From assembly GCA_016938735.1 (NCBI GenBank), contig JAFGUB010000061.1, positions 1-61,918 of the forward strand: a stretch of DNA of 61,918 nucleotides. The letters run 5' to 3'. The translations under genes and the position numbers were made by a program. The DNA comes from Campylobacterales bacterium. GTDB lineage: Bacteria; Campylobacterota; Campylobacteria; Campylobacterales; Sulfurimonadaceae. The notes under the pieces were generated by a model. It saw only the letters and a program-made list of their open reading frames with translations. It ran no database searches and was not told the origin of the DNA. Numbering within the stretch: the stretch's first letter is position 1; the number at the start of each line of letters is the position of its first letter. Positions 9,866 through 18,702 of the stretch are shown here, piece after piece.

Positions 9866-10248
9866 ATGTCTTTTAACATCACTTTTTGCGATAGAAGACA
9901 CTGATGCACTACATCATTCAGCGGGTGCGCGAACCGAGATTGAAACATTTTTTGGCCTATCCGGTTCCGCGTTACATCTCTTCGCCCCAGACCGATAACA
10001 TTATTATGGAGTTCATCATTGAGGGTAAAAAGGTGCGTAAATGGGCGGCAAAAGCCGATATCATCCTCATCACCGAGGATGAACAACTCTACCGCACTAC
10101 CCTAGAGCAACTTCGCACCATCGAGCAGAAGCATTTACAACAGATTGCAGAGGCGCAAAAGCAGATGCAAAAGAGTGAAAATGCACTAGAGAGCGATCTT
10201 GACGTCGCTTTCGAAGCGATCCGCAACAGCTGTCCACTACCGCTTTAA
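9866..10248 (+). pseudogene. Frameshifted small conserved-type gene (intact 3' ORF 9904-10248)
   Basis: A ribosome site (AAGGAG) precedes ATG 9866, but that frame gives only 12 codons. Sense-looking protein continues in the next frame (AIEDTDALHHSAG, TEIETFFGLSGSALHLFAP), then moves to a third frame at about 9990 (QTDNIIMEFIIEGKKVRKW, ILITEDEQLYRTTLEQLRTIE) to the stop at 10248. Removing one T at about 9889 and one C at about 9985 would join these into a protein of about 126 residues with an acidic, helical C-terminus. Otherwise the ORF from ATG 9904 (114 residues) could be expressed from the TGATG overlap. I do not recognise the family. It ends 12 bases inside convergent msrA. Confidence 0.5.
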
Positions 10249-10770
10249 ACGCTCTGGAAACTTCGTTAAAAATTTCTCCACCTTCGGCGCGACAACCATA
10301 CGGCAATAGCCTTGATTAGGGTTGTGGGTGAAATACTCCTGATGATAGTGCTCGGCAGGGTAAAAAGGGGCGGCAGGGCTGATCTCGGTCACGATTGGGT
10401 CGCGTAGCTGCTGCTGTTTCACCTCCATGCTCTGCAACGCACGCCTATGCTGCTCCTCGTTTTGATAAAAAATGACGGAGCGGTATTGCGTCCCCTTATC
10501 GGCACCTTGACGGTTGAGCGTGGTGGGATCGTGGATCTCCCAAAAGATCTCCAAAATCTCCTCAAACGAGATCACCTCTGCGTCATAACGGATCTCTACC
10601 ACCTCTGCATGTCCCGTCGCACCGCTGCAGACCGATTCGTAGCTAGGATTGCTTCGCGCCCCGCCCGCATAACCGCTGATCGCGCTAAGTACCCCTTGCG
10701 TACGGCTGTACACCGCCTCGATACACCAAAAACAGCCTCCCCCCAACAGGGCGATCTCCTCTTTTCTCAT
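10237..10770 (-). CDS. msrA: Peptide methionine-(S)-S-oxide reductase
   Basis: A 177-residue MsrA, which reduces methionine-S-sulfoxide in oxidised proteins. The catalytic motif GGGCFWCIEAVY has the nucleophilic cysteine near residue 14. GYAGG, YDAEVISFEEIL, FWEIHDPTTLNRQG(A)D and QYRS follow in the usual order, and the C-terminal HQEYF ... NPNQGYC holds the resolving cysteine. Ribosome site AAAGGA lies upstream. It stands alone on the minus strand, convergent with the frameshifted gene to its left. Confidence 0.95.
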   Translation of the reverse strand: MRKEEIALLGGGCFWCIEAVYSRTQGVLSAISGYAGGARSNPSYESVCSGATGHAEVVEIRYDAEVISFEEILEIFWEIHDPTTLNRQGADKGTQYRSVIFYQNEEQHRRALQSMEVKQQQLRDPIVTEISPAAPFYPAEHYHQEYFTHNPNQGYCRMVVAPKVEKFLTKFPERLKR

Positions 10771-10828
10771 TCTTTTTCCTTTTTCGGCGATTATCTTATT
10801 TTATACTTTAAACCCGTGTTGCAATAAT

Positions 10829-10838
10829 CTACATGTAA
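10829..10838. repeat. Dispersed palindrome, intergenic copy (CTACATGTAA)
   Basis: A one-mismatch copy of TTACATGTAA, 51 bases upstream of the PAS/GAF sensor, just before a possible -10 box (TATGATAAA, 10851-10859). It could sit in the promoter between divergent msrA and the sensor. Confidence 0.8.
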
Positions 10839-10889
10839 AGTTTTTTAAACTATGATAAAACCCTCAAATCCAATCACAGACTCACGCCT

Positions 10890-12353
10890 ATGAACATTCT
10901 ATATTGCTACCTTTTACTCGCGTTGCTCATGGGGTCCGGGGTATGGATCTATCTGCTGATGAAGCGCATCCATACCCATCAATCCCGGCTCATGGCGCAG
11001 GCACATGCCTGCGAAGAGCGCGAAGCCCAAACCAAAGCCATGGCCCAAACACTCGCGACTTCTGAGTCGCAAGCTGCCTTTAGCCTACTGCAGCTCGATC
11101 TACATACCATTATGCTCGATGCCGAAGAGAGCGGTAGGATGCTGCAGCATCTATGCGACCGACTCTACAGCTACGCCCCTTTTAGTGTTGCGTGGATCGG
11201 TCTGGCCAACTATACCGAACATGAGATGCACTGCAGCTACCTCTGCGACCGCGCCGAGCCGCGTTTTTTACCGCCGGAACTCTCTATCAACCTCAACCCC
11301 TTAGAGGCTGATCAAACCGATCCCGCTGCTTTATCTTTGCTTGGGGGTCGCACCATCGTGATCGAAGAGAGCCAAAATGACCCTCGCTTTGCCAAATGGA
11401 AAAGCCGCGCCAAATTTTCCCGCATCACATCATACACCTGCTTTGCCCTACATCCGGAAGCAGACAAGCGCCCTATCGGCGTTTTATGTATCGGCAGTGA
11501 ATTGCCCCTACATAGTGACGACGCCACTATCACCGCACTTGAGGCCATCGCACGGCGCATGGGCGCACACTTGCACGACATAGAGCTACAACGCCACCTC
11601 AGCCTCGAACGCCGCAACGCGACCGAACATGCACAAGCCTTGCATCAACTTCTTGACGCGCTGCCCGTCGGCATTTTCTGGAAAGACCTCCATCTACGTT
11701 ACGCCGGAGCCAACCGCGCCTTCTATCAGCACTATTTGGGGCTCACGCCCGCTGAGGCCATCGGCAAAAGCGATGAAGAGCTCGGATGGCCCCTTGGTGC
11801 CCCCCAGCTTGCGGTGCAAGAACGTGAGCTTTTCTATGGGGGACAAAACCAAGCCAACCGTTTCGAACAACACAATAAACGCTGGATGCTTGCCAGCCGC
11901 AGTCTACTGCGTGACGGAGAAGGTCATCCGTTACAACTCGCCGGCGTCATGGTTGAGAGCAGCCAACTCTACCACCACTACCGCTTGATGCAGACGCAAA
12001 ACAAAAACCTTGCCAAACTCATCGAACTGCTCCCCTTCCCGATCTGTGCTTATGACCAAAACCGCCAGATCAAAATCTGGAACCACGCGTGCGAACTGCT
12101 CTTTGGCTATTCCCCGCAAGAAGCACTAGAGCAAAAGCTTGAAACGCTGATCATGCCGCCGCCGCAACGCAACCCCTTTATGGCAAAACTCGACGCATGG
12201 TTCACCCAAAACCGCCCCATGCTCGATGGGAAAATGCTCCTAAAAGCCAAAACCATCCCCGTCATTGAGCGTTACGCCACCCACTGGCTGCTAGACCGTA
12301 TGAGCGAACAACCTCTGGTGGTTTCGATCTTTACCGATAAAATGACGAACTAA
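10890..12353 (+). CDS. Membrane-anchored GAF-PAS-PAS sensor without a recognisable output domain
   Basis: A 487-residue protein. One N-terminal transmembrane helix (residues 2-24) is followed by a short coiled coil. A GAF-like domain covers about residues 75-235 (YSYAPFSVAWIGL ... IGVLCIGSE). Two PAS-like domains follow: about 245-365 (LLDALPVGIFWKDLHLRYAGAN) and 370-470 (LIELLPFPICAYDQNRQIKIWN). No kinase, GGDEF, EAL or methyl-accepting part follows, so output must go through a partner or the protein is a truncated sensor. It is monocistronic, with a weak ribosome site. The ligand cannot be predicted. Confidence 0.7.
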   Translation: MNILYCYLLLALLMGSGVWIYLLMKRIHTHQSRLMAQAHACEEREAQTKAMAQTLATSESQAAFSLLQLDLHTIMLDAEESGRMLQHLCDRLYSYAPFSVAWIGLANYTEHEMHCSYLCDRAEPRFLPPELSINLNPLEADQTDPAALSLLGGRTIVIEESQNDPRFAKWKSRAKFSRITSYTCFALHPEADKRPIGVLCIGSELPLHSDDATITALEAIARRMGAHLHDIELQRHLSLERRNATEHAQALHQLLDALPVGIFWKDLHLRYAGANRAFYQHYLGLTPAEAIGKSDEELGWPLGAPQLAVQERELFYGGQNQANRFEQHNKRWMLASRSLLRDGEGHPLQLAGVMVESSQLYHHYRLMQTQNKNLAKLIELLPFPICAYDQNRQIKIWNHACELLFGYSPQEALEQKLETLIMPPPQRNPFMAKLDAWFTQNRPMLDGKMLLKAKTIPVIERYATHWLLDRMSEQPLVVSIFTDKMTN

Positions 12354-12388
12354 TAAAAGAAGATATTGACTTTATTCGTCACTTTTTG

Positions 12389-12427
12389 TATTATTGTGCA
12401 TTATTGATTTTATAAAAGCACATAATA
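12389..12427. promoter_or_regulatory. Imperfect inverted repeat upstream of the SQR-like gene
   Basis: TATTATTGTGC (12389-12399) and GCACATAATA (12418-12427) form an imperfect inverted repeat that overlaps the probable promoter and abuts the ribosome site AAAAGG. It could be an operator for a regulator or an mRNA hairpin covering the translation start. Low confidence. Confidence 0.3.
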
Positions 12428-12438
12428 AAAGGTATACC

Positions 12439-13656
12439 ATGAAAAAAGTTCTTGTCCTTGGCGGCGGATTCGCCGGTATCGAAGCGGCGATCTACCTTAG
12501 AAAAGCGTCATTTGATGTCACGGTCGTGAGTGATCGTGACTATTTTTACATCTACCCCACCTCTATTTGGATTCCCACCAATGAGGCAGAATTTAGTGAT
12601 GTTTGCGTGGAGTTAGAAGCTCTGCGTCAAGCACACGGTTTTCATCTGATCATCGACCGTATCACGGCTATTCGCGCCAAAAACAACGAGGTCGATTTAG
12701 AGCGTATGGGCACCTATCGCGACTATGACTACTTGGTGATTGCGCTGGGTGCGGGTAAAATGAAGCATCCGGGTATCGAGCACACCCTCTCCATCTGCGG
12801 CGTACCGGAACACTCTTTGGAGATCCGCGATCGCCTCAACGCCTTGATCGCCAAGGGCAGCGGCTCCATAGCGATGGGGTTTGGCGGCAATCCCAACGAC
12901 AGCTCCGCAGTGCGCGGAGGACCGGGGTTCGAGCTGATCTTCAATGTCCACAACCATCTCAAAAAGCTAGGGATTCGCGACCGCTTTGAACTCACCTTTT
13001 TTGCCCCCATGAAAGAGCCCGGAGCGCGCATGGGACCGCGCGCGCTCAAGATGATGGATCTCTTTTTCCGTCGTTTGAACATTAAAGCCCATTTCGGCAA
13101 AAAGATCTCCGCTTTTGAAGCGGACGGCATTCGCTTTGAAGATGACTCGAAGCTCCTCAGCGACCTTACCATGTTCATCCCCGCAGGCGACGGTCATCCC
13201 ATCGTCAAAACATCCGATTTACCTCTGAATAAAGCGGGATTCATCCACATCAATGACCACTGCGAAGTCGATTACGAGCACGCCGATCACTTTTTTGAAG
13301 ATATTGATGGCATCATCAAACAGCACTCCAACGTCTTTGCCGTCGGCGATGTCGCTTCTATGGATGGACCGGACTGGCGGGCCAAACAAGGGCACGTCGC
13401 AGAGGTCATGGCGCGCGCTACGGCGTTTAATATCGAAGCAAGAGAGAGCAATAAAATCGAGCGAGAGGGATATCAAGAGCATATCAACATTTTGTGTGTT
13501 ATGGACAGCGGTGATGGGGCAGCTTTCGTCTATCGAGACGAACATCGTGCCTTTATGCTTCCGATGCCCATCGTCGGGCATTGGCTCAAAAAAGGGTGGG
13601 GCTGGTACTGCCGCAACTCCAAACTGGGCCGCATTCCCCGCATTCCGGGGATGTGA
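12439..13656 (+). CDS. Sulfide:quinone oxidoreductase-like FAD protein lacking one canonical cysteine
   Basis: A 405-residue two-dinucleotide-fold flavoprotein. GGGFAGIEAA (residues 8-17) binds FAD; DYFYIYPTSIWIP, LVIALGAG and NVFAVGDVAS are typical of sulfide:quinone oxidoreductases and related NDH-2 enzymes. SQRs use three cysteines: one is seen in SICGVPEHS (Cys120) and one in ILCVMDSGDG (Cys353), but the middle one, normally in a CFGxAYE-like motif, is replaced by RGGPGFELIFN (about residues 159-169). Extra cysteines are at 56, 275 and 391. This may be an unusual SQR type or a related quinone reductase. The amphipathic C-terminus (LKKGWGWYCRNSKLGRIP) could dock on the membrane. ATG 12439 has AAAAGG upstream. 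It overlaps the next lipoprotein gene (TGATG). Confidence 0.75.
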   Translation: MKKVLVLGGGFAGIEAAIYLRKASFDVTVVSDRDYFYIYPTSIWIPTNEAEFSDVCVELEALRQAHGFHLIIDRITAIRAKNNEVDLERMGTYRDYDYLVIALGAGKMKHPGIEHTLSICGVPEHSLEIRDRLNALIAKGSGSIAMGFGGNPNDSSAVRGGPGFELIFNVHNHLKKLGIRDRFELTFFAPMKEPGARMGPRALKMMDLFFRRLNIKAHFGKKISAFEADGIRFEDDSKLLSDLTMFIPAGDGHPIVKTSDLPLNKAGFIHINDHCEVDYEHADHFFEDIDGIIKQHSNVFAVGDVASMDGPDWRAKQGHVAEVMARATAFNIEARESNKIEREGYQEHINILCVMDSGDGAAFVYRDEHRAFMLPMPIVGHWLKKGWGWYCRNSKLGRIPRIPGM

Positions 13657-14108
13657 TGCGTTTAGCCGTACTCCTTTACGCACTCCTCTTAACGGCGTGC
13701 ACTCCGCCGATCTACTCTCAGTTTTGCGGCAAACGTACTGACAAAATCGCTTCATTTCAAAGCGCAGACGATGCAACGCGAGCACTTCTTGATCCTGAGC
13801 TCCTTCGCTTTTTAGACGAGGCTTCTCCCTATGTACTGCAGATTCAAGTAGTACATGCCCTTACATGTAACAATCCTCAATCCATAGCGCTCGGCAAAGA
13901 CTTCGACGGATACGTGCGCATCCAGCTCTCTGATCACGAGCACTGCTACTGGAGGGCGCAACAGGACTTTAAAGGGGATGGAGATCGCCAGACGCTAGAG
14001 CGCCTACTGGAACGTTTTCACTCTGAGCTGCTATCCGCTTCGGAGGCAACAGGTAAACCACTTCACGTTGCGCCAGACGCGCTCCGTCAAAACGGCTCAG
14101 GCGATTGA
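13656..14108 (+). CDS. Small lipoprotein, unknown function
   Basis: A 150-residue protein with a lipoprotein signal peptide (MRLAVLLYALLLTAC, lipobox LTAC, Cys15). The rest has five further cysteines or more and no recognisable domain. The start ATG overlaps the SQR-like stop (TGATG), so the two are coupled, which hints at a periplasmic role linked to that enzyme. Its last 140 bases overlap the end of the convergent glucosaminidase gene. A TTACATGTAA copy at 13861 encodes LTCN. Confidence 0.65.
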   Translation: MRLAVLLYALLLTACTPPIYSQFCGKRTDKIASFQSADDATRALLDPELLRFLDEASPYVLQIQVVHALTCNNPQSIALGKDFDGYVRIQLSDHEHCYWRAQQDFKGDGDRQTLERLLERFHSELLSASEATGKPLHVAPDALRQNGSGD

Positions 14109-15015
14109 TGCGGATCATCTTTTTGAGTCCCTCAGTGTATTCACGACCGCGTTCGGAGTATTTATCGAGAAAATCGGCCAACACAAGCGCATCGACTTCC
14201 ACCCCTGCTTCGCGCATCGCCTGACGTTTGTAGCGCATCTTGATGTAGGCGCGGTTGGAGTTGAGATTGTGCATATAGGCCAGAATCGAATCAAGCGGTG
14301 TTTCGAAACGGGCCAAGCCGTAGTTGCCTAGTTCGCTGCGCTGCTCTTTGGGTGTCATGGCACTTTTAGAAAAACTCCACTGCCCAAAGAGGGCATTGCC
14401 CTCAATCGCAAAACGCGATGTCCCCCATCCACTCTCCTCTGCCGCCTGAGCCAACGCCAAAGAGGGGGGAATTGCATCGACACGGCGCAGCAGCATCTCC
14501 AGCTCTTCATCGTTGACGTGACTGGTGCGCTCTTTGGGGACAACTTTGTATTTTTTGGCCAGATCGATCAACCAATCCAAATCTTCTTGCTCAACGTCTA
14601 CCGGCTGGCCAAGATGTGCCAAAAGACGGTTGCGCTCTAACAAAATCAGCTCATTAGCGCGCAGCACGGAGGGAAGCAGCAGTTTGAAAAAGAGCTCTTT
14701 CTTCTCGGCCACCCCCATGCGCTTGGTCTGCTCTGCCCAGCAGCAGGAGAGACGACGTAGATAAAGGCGCGGCACCTCCTCTTCAATATTCTGACGGTTG
14801 TAGCCGATCGCGTTAAAAAGCCTGCGTAGATCATCAATACTGCGTGCGCGAACGGAACGGGTCGGCAAAACACCTTCATCGAAGATTTCAGTCAGAAGGT
14901 AATAGGTCGAAACCGTGACCTCTTCGCTACGGTTGTGCTCAACGTCTTGGGGTTCGCGCAAAGTATCACACCCCCAAAACAACCACAGTACAACCGACAA
15001 AAACGCCAATCTCAT
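13969..15015 (-). CDS. Bax-type glucosaminidase lipoprotein
   Basis: A 348-residue lipoprotein (signal MRLAFLSVVLWLFWGC, Cys16) with a GH73/Bax-like mannosyl-glycoprotein endo-beta-N-acetylglucosaminidase domain at about residues 150-310. The diagnostic motifs are SLALAQAAEESGWGTSRFA, with the catalytic glutamate in AAEESGWG, then GNALFGQW, ARFETPLDSILAYMHNLN and YSERGREYTEGLKKMI. It probably cleaves peptidoglycan at the outer or inner membrane face. It is convergent with the lipoprotein gene to its left; the coding ends overlap by 140 bases, which is long for bacteria. Confidence 0.85.
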   Translation of the reverse strand: MRLAFLSVVLWLFWGCDTLREPQDVEHNRSEEVTVSTYYLLTEIFDEGVLPTRSVRARSIDDLRRLFNAIGYNRQNIEEEVPRLYLRRLSCCWAEQTKRMGVAEKKELFFKLLLPSVLRANELILLERNRLLAHLGQPVDVEQEDLDWLIDLAKKYKVVPKERTSHVNDEELEMLLRRVDAIPPSLALAQAAEESGWGTSRFAIEGNALFGQWSFSKSAMTPKEQRSELGNYGLARFETPLDSILAYMHNLNSNRAYIKMRYKRQAMREAGVEVDALVLADFLDKYSERGREYTEGLKKMIRINRLSRFDGARLAQREVVYLLPPKRIAAQSENVPVGALASGDLHPL

Positions 15016-15108
15016 GTCAACTCCTTACTTCTAATTATACCCTATGGCACTTGGGTACCCATTTCACGCCTCTTTTGGCAAGCCTGCGCTAAAATAAACG
15101 CTTCATTT

Positions 15109-15118
15109 TTACATGTAA
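15109..15118. repeat. Dispersed palindrome TTACATGTAA upstream of metH
   Basis: An exact copy ending nine bases before the metH ATG, so it covers or replaces the ribosome site region of metH. Confidence 0.85.
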
Positions 15119-15127
15119 AGCAGTCCT

Positions 15128-18100
15128 ATGTCGATCAAAACAGCCCTACTTCACACCCTCAAAACCCGTCCGCTCATCATCGACGGCGCGATGGGCACTC
15201 AGCTTCAAGAGCGCCATGCACAGATTCCGTCCGAAGCGTGGGAGGGTAATGAGGGGTGCAACGAGCTGCTCAACGTCACCTGTCCTGAAGTGATGGAGTC
15301 GATCTTCAACGCCTACCTGACCGCCGGGGCAGACCTCATCACCACCAACACCTTCGGCAGCTTCTCTTGGGTGCTTGAGGAGTACGGCATCGGCCACCGT
15401 GCCTATGAGCTTTCCAAAGCGGGCGCGGCGATTGTGCGCAAAAAGTGCGACGCGTTTTCGACACCCGAGCAGAGGCGCTACGTGCTGGGCTCCATCGGGC
15501 CGGGCACCAAACTGCCTTCACTGGGGCATATCGGTTATGATGCGATGTTTGAGGGGTATCTGGAGTGCTGCCTGGGGCTCATTGACGGCGGCTGCGATAT
15601 TTTTCTGCTTGAAACCTGCCAAGATCCGCTGCAGATCAAAGCGGCGCTGCACGCCTGCGAAGCGGCCAACCGTGAGCGCGGTACCGATCTGCCCATTATG
15701 GTTTCAGTGACCATCGAGCTTTCAGGCACCATGCTCATCGGCACCGACGCGCAGACGATCGCCGCCATCTTGGAACCTTTTGATATCCTCTCGCTGGGTT
15801 TTAACTGCGGCACGGGGCCCGAGCAGGTGGCCAAACACGTCAAAACCCTCTCAGAGGTGTGGGGCGGTCTCATTTCGGTTCATGCCAACGCCGGACTGCC
15901 GCAAAATCGGGGCGGTTACAGCTTTTATCCGATGGGGCCCGAGGAGTTTGCGCAGCGCCAAGAGGGCTTTTTGGAGTATGCGGGAGTGAGCTTTTTGGGC
16001 GGCTGTTGCGGTACGACGCCGCAGCATATCCGCGCACTGGTCAACCGCGTTACATGTACACAACCCAAAGCCCCCTCAGGCAGCCAGCCCCGCGCCCTTG
16101 CCTCACTTTTTCATACGGTTCCTCTGATGCAAGAGCCCGCCCCGCTGCTCATCGGCGAGCGCTCCAACGCCACGGGTTCCAAAGCCTTTCGGGAGCTGCT
16201 TTTGGCAGAAGATTATGAAGGAACGCTCAGCGTCGGACAGCAGCAGGTGCGCGCCGGAGCGCACGTGCTGGATGTCTCGGTGGGCTTTGCCGGACGCGAC
16301 GAGACCAAAGATATGGCGCAGGTGATTGACCTCTACGCCCAGAAACTCTCGCTCCCACTCATGCCCGACTCCACCCAAACCCCAGCACTCGAAGCGGCGC
16401 TTAAACGCATCGGTGGACGCGCCTTCATTAACTCCGTCAACCTCGAAGACGGCATCGAAAAATTCGACATCGTCTGCACTCTGGCCAAAAAATACGGCGC
16501 GGCACTGGTGTGTCTAACCATCGATGAGACGGGCATGGCCAAGACGGTAGCGCGCAAACTTGAAATCGCCGAACGTATCTATGAACGCGCCACCGTCTTG
16601 CACGGCCTCGATCCGCGCGATCTGGTGTTCGATCTGCTCACCTTCACCGTCGGCAGCGGCGATGAGGAGTACCGCGACGCGGCGGTGCAGACCATCGAAG
16701 CGATCCGAGAACTGCGCACGAGACATAGCGAAGTGGGCGCGGTGCTGGGGCTTAGCAACATCTCATTCGGTCTCGATAAAAACGCCCGCCCCTACCTCAA
16801 CTCCATCTTCCTCGACCACTGCATCAAAGCGGGGCTCACCGCCGTGATCATCAACGTCGCGCACATTATCCCGCTGAGTAAAATGAGCGAAGCCGATCAA
16901 AGGGCGTGCAACGATCTGCTCTTTGATACCAAACCGAACGGTCAAGCACTTTTTGATTTTATCGCGCATTTCGGCTCCAAAGAGGTGGTCGATCACGCCG
17001 CTGATGACGCGGCCTACAACGCCCTAAGCCCTGAGCTTAAAATCCGAAAACTGCTGATGGATGGCGACAAGGAGCGGATGTTGCCGCTGGTGGAGAGTGT
17101 ACATGGTAGCCTTGGTGCCGAGCGCATCGTCAATGAGATCCTGATTGACGCCATGAAAGAGGTGGGTGAGCTCTTTGGATCAGGCAAGATGCAGCTTCCT
17201 TTTGTCCTGCAAAGCGCCGAGACCATGAAAGCCACGGTCGATGCCCTGCAACCCTACCTGCCCAAAACCGAGAAGGCCGCCGATACGACGCTGATTCTAG
17301 GCACCGTCAAAGGTGACGTGCACGACGTGGGCAAAAATCTGGTAAACATCATCCTCTCTAACAACGGCTTCAAGGTGATCAACCTTGGCATCAAAGTGGG
17401 CATCGAAGCCTTTATCGACACGCTTCAAAGCAGCGGTGCGCAGGCCATCGGCATGAGCGGATTGCTGGTTAAATCCACGCAGGTGATGCAAGAGAACTTG
17501 CACGCGCTCAAAGCAGCGGATATCACCGTCCCCGTACTGCTAGGCGGTGCGGCGCTCACGCGTAACTTCATCGATGAGTACTGCCGCCCCAACTACGACG
17601 GGCCGATCTTCTACTGCAAAGACGCTTTTGACGGCGTCACCGCCATGAGCCGCATCGAAAAAGGCAACTTCGATACGCAGTTACATGTACGAGACGAGAT
17701 TGAAGAGATCAAAGAGCACACGGAGGTGATCATTCCGCCGTTTGCGCAGCTCTCTATGCCATCGCGCGATGTGCGCGTACCGACTCCACCGTTTTGGGGG
17801 CGGCGCGTCATCACCCTTACCCCCGCTCAGATCAACCTCGCCTTTGAGTGGATCAACCACAAAATCCTCTTCAAACAGCGCTGGGGCTACAGCTCCAAAG
17901 GGATGGACAAAACCCTCTACCGCGAGCAGATTGAGCGGGTCGTACGGCCGGCGTATGAGCGGCTCAAAGCGCAGTTTATCGACCAACAACTCTTCGAGCC
18001 CACGCTCATTTACGGTTACTACCCCGTGCGTAGCAGTGAGCGTAGCCTCTATATCTTCGATGAGGGCGAAGGCTTTACATGTAACGACGATATCAACCGC

Positions 18101-18616
18101 GAACACCTTGAGCACATCATCGGCCGCGCCACGCATGAGCTGCACTTTCCGCGCCAGCGCAAACAGCCCCACCGCGCCTTAAGCGACTTTTTTCACCACG
18201 AGCGCCACGACGTGATGGCCCTTACCTGCGTGAGCGCCGGTGCCAAAATCAGCGCGTATGAGCAAGAGCTCTACAGCGCGGGCAAATTCACCGAGTACTA
18301 TCAGGTGCACGGCCTTGGCGTCGAACTGGCCGAAGCACTGGCCGAAATGGTGCACAAACAGATACGACTCGATCTGGGCATCTGCGAGGGCGAGGGCAAC
18401 ACGCTTGCCGACGTGCGCATGAACCGCTATCAAGGGGCACGCTACAGCTTCGGCTACCCCGCCTGCCCCGATCTGGAGCAAAACCGCGTCGTTTTTGATC
18501 TGCTGCGGCCCGAGGAGTTTGGCATAGAGCTCTCCGAAACCTTCCAGATCCACCCGGAGCAATCCACGGTGGCGCTGGTGGTGCATCATCCAGGTGCTAC
18601 TTATTTCAGCATTTGA
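15128..18616 (+). CDS. metH: Cobalamin-dependent methionine synthase
   Basis: Transfers methyl from 5-methyltetrahydrofolate to homocysteine through B12. A full-length 1162-residue enzyme with all four modules. The homocysteine domain carries zinc ligands Cys227 (GFNCGTG) and Cys293-Cys294 (GGCCGTTPQH). The pterin-binding domain contains LLIGERSNATGSKAF and VGFAGRDET. The B12 cap and Rossmann domain carry the cobalt ligand His732 in GDVHDVGKN. The C-terminal reactivation domain includes ALAEMVHKQIR and ARYSFGYPACPDLEQN. Three copies of the dispersed palindrome lie inside (16051, 17682, 18075) and one just upstream. No B12 riboswitch is evident in the 110-base leader. Confidence 0.96.
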   Translation: MSIKTALLHTLKTRPLIIDGAMGTQLQERHAQIPSEAWEGNEGCNELLNVTCPEVMESIFNAYLTAGADLITTNTFGSFSWVLEEYGIGHRAYELSKAGAAIVRKKCDAFSTPEQRRYVLGSIGPGTKLPSLGHIGYDAMFEGYLECCLGLIDGGCDIFLLETCQDPLQIKAALHACEAANRERGTDLPIMVSVTIELSGTMLIGTDAQTIAAILEPFDILSLGFNCGTGPEQVAKHVKTLSEVWGGLISVHANAGLPQNRGGYSFYPMGPEEFAQRQEGFLEYAGVSFLGGCCGTTPQHIRALVNRVTCTQPKAPSGSQPRALASLFHTVPLMQEPAPLLIGERSNATGSKAFRELLLAEDYEGTLSVGQQQVRAGAHVLDVSVGFAGRDETKDMAQVIDLYAQKLSLPLMPDSTQTPALEAALKRIGGRAFINSVNLEDGIEKFDIVCTLAKKYGAALVCLTIDETGMAKTVARKLEIAERIYERATVLHGLDPRDLVFDLLTFTVGSGDEEYRDAAVQTIEAIRELRTRHSEVGAVLGLSNISFGLDKNARPYLNSIFLDHCIKAGLTAVIINVAHIIPLSKMSEADQRACNDLLFDTKPNGQALFDFIAHFGSKEVVDHAADDAAYNALSPELKIRKLLMDGDKERMLPLVESVHGSLGAERIVNEILIDAMKEVGELFGSGKMQLPFVLQSAETMKATVDALQPYLPKTEKAADTTLILGTVKGDVHDVGKNLVNIILSNNGFKVINLGIKVGIEAFIDTLQSSGAQAIGMSGLLVKSTQVMQENLHALKAADITVPVLLGGAALTRNFIDEYCRPNYDGPIFYCKDAFDGVTAMSRIEKGNFDTQLHVRDEIEEIKEHTEVIIPPFAQLSMPSRDVRVPTPPFWGRRVITLTPAQINLAFEWINHKILFKQRWGYSSKGMDKTLYREQIERVVRPAYERLKAQFIDQQLFEPTLIYGYYPVRSSERSLYIFDEGEGFTCNDDINREHLEHIIGRATHELHFPRQRKQPHRALSDFFHHERHDVMALTCVSAGAKISAYEQELYSAGKFTEYYQVHGLGVELAEALAEMVHKQIRLDLGICEGEGNTLADVRMNRYQGARYSFGYPACPDLEQNRVVFDLLRPEEFGIELSETFQIHPEQSTVALVVHHPGATYFSI

Positions 18617-18702
18617 GTGATCGTTTTTTAATTGGCTACGCTCATTAAGAGCTTTTAAGCGTCAATAGCCTACGATTTGTGATCTTCTTTCAAAGGAATC
18701 TT

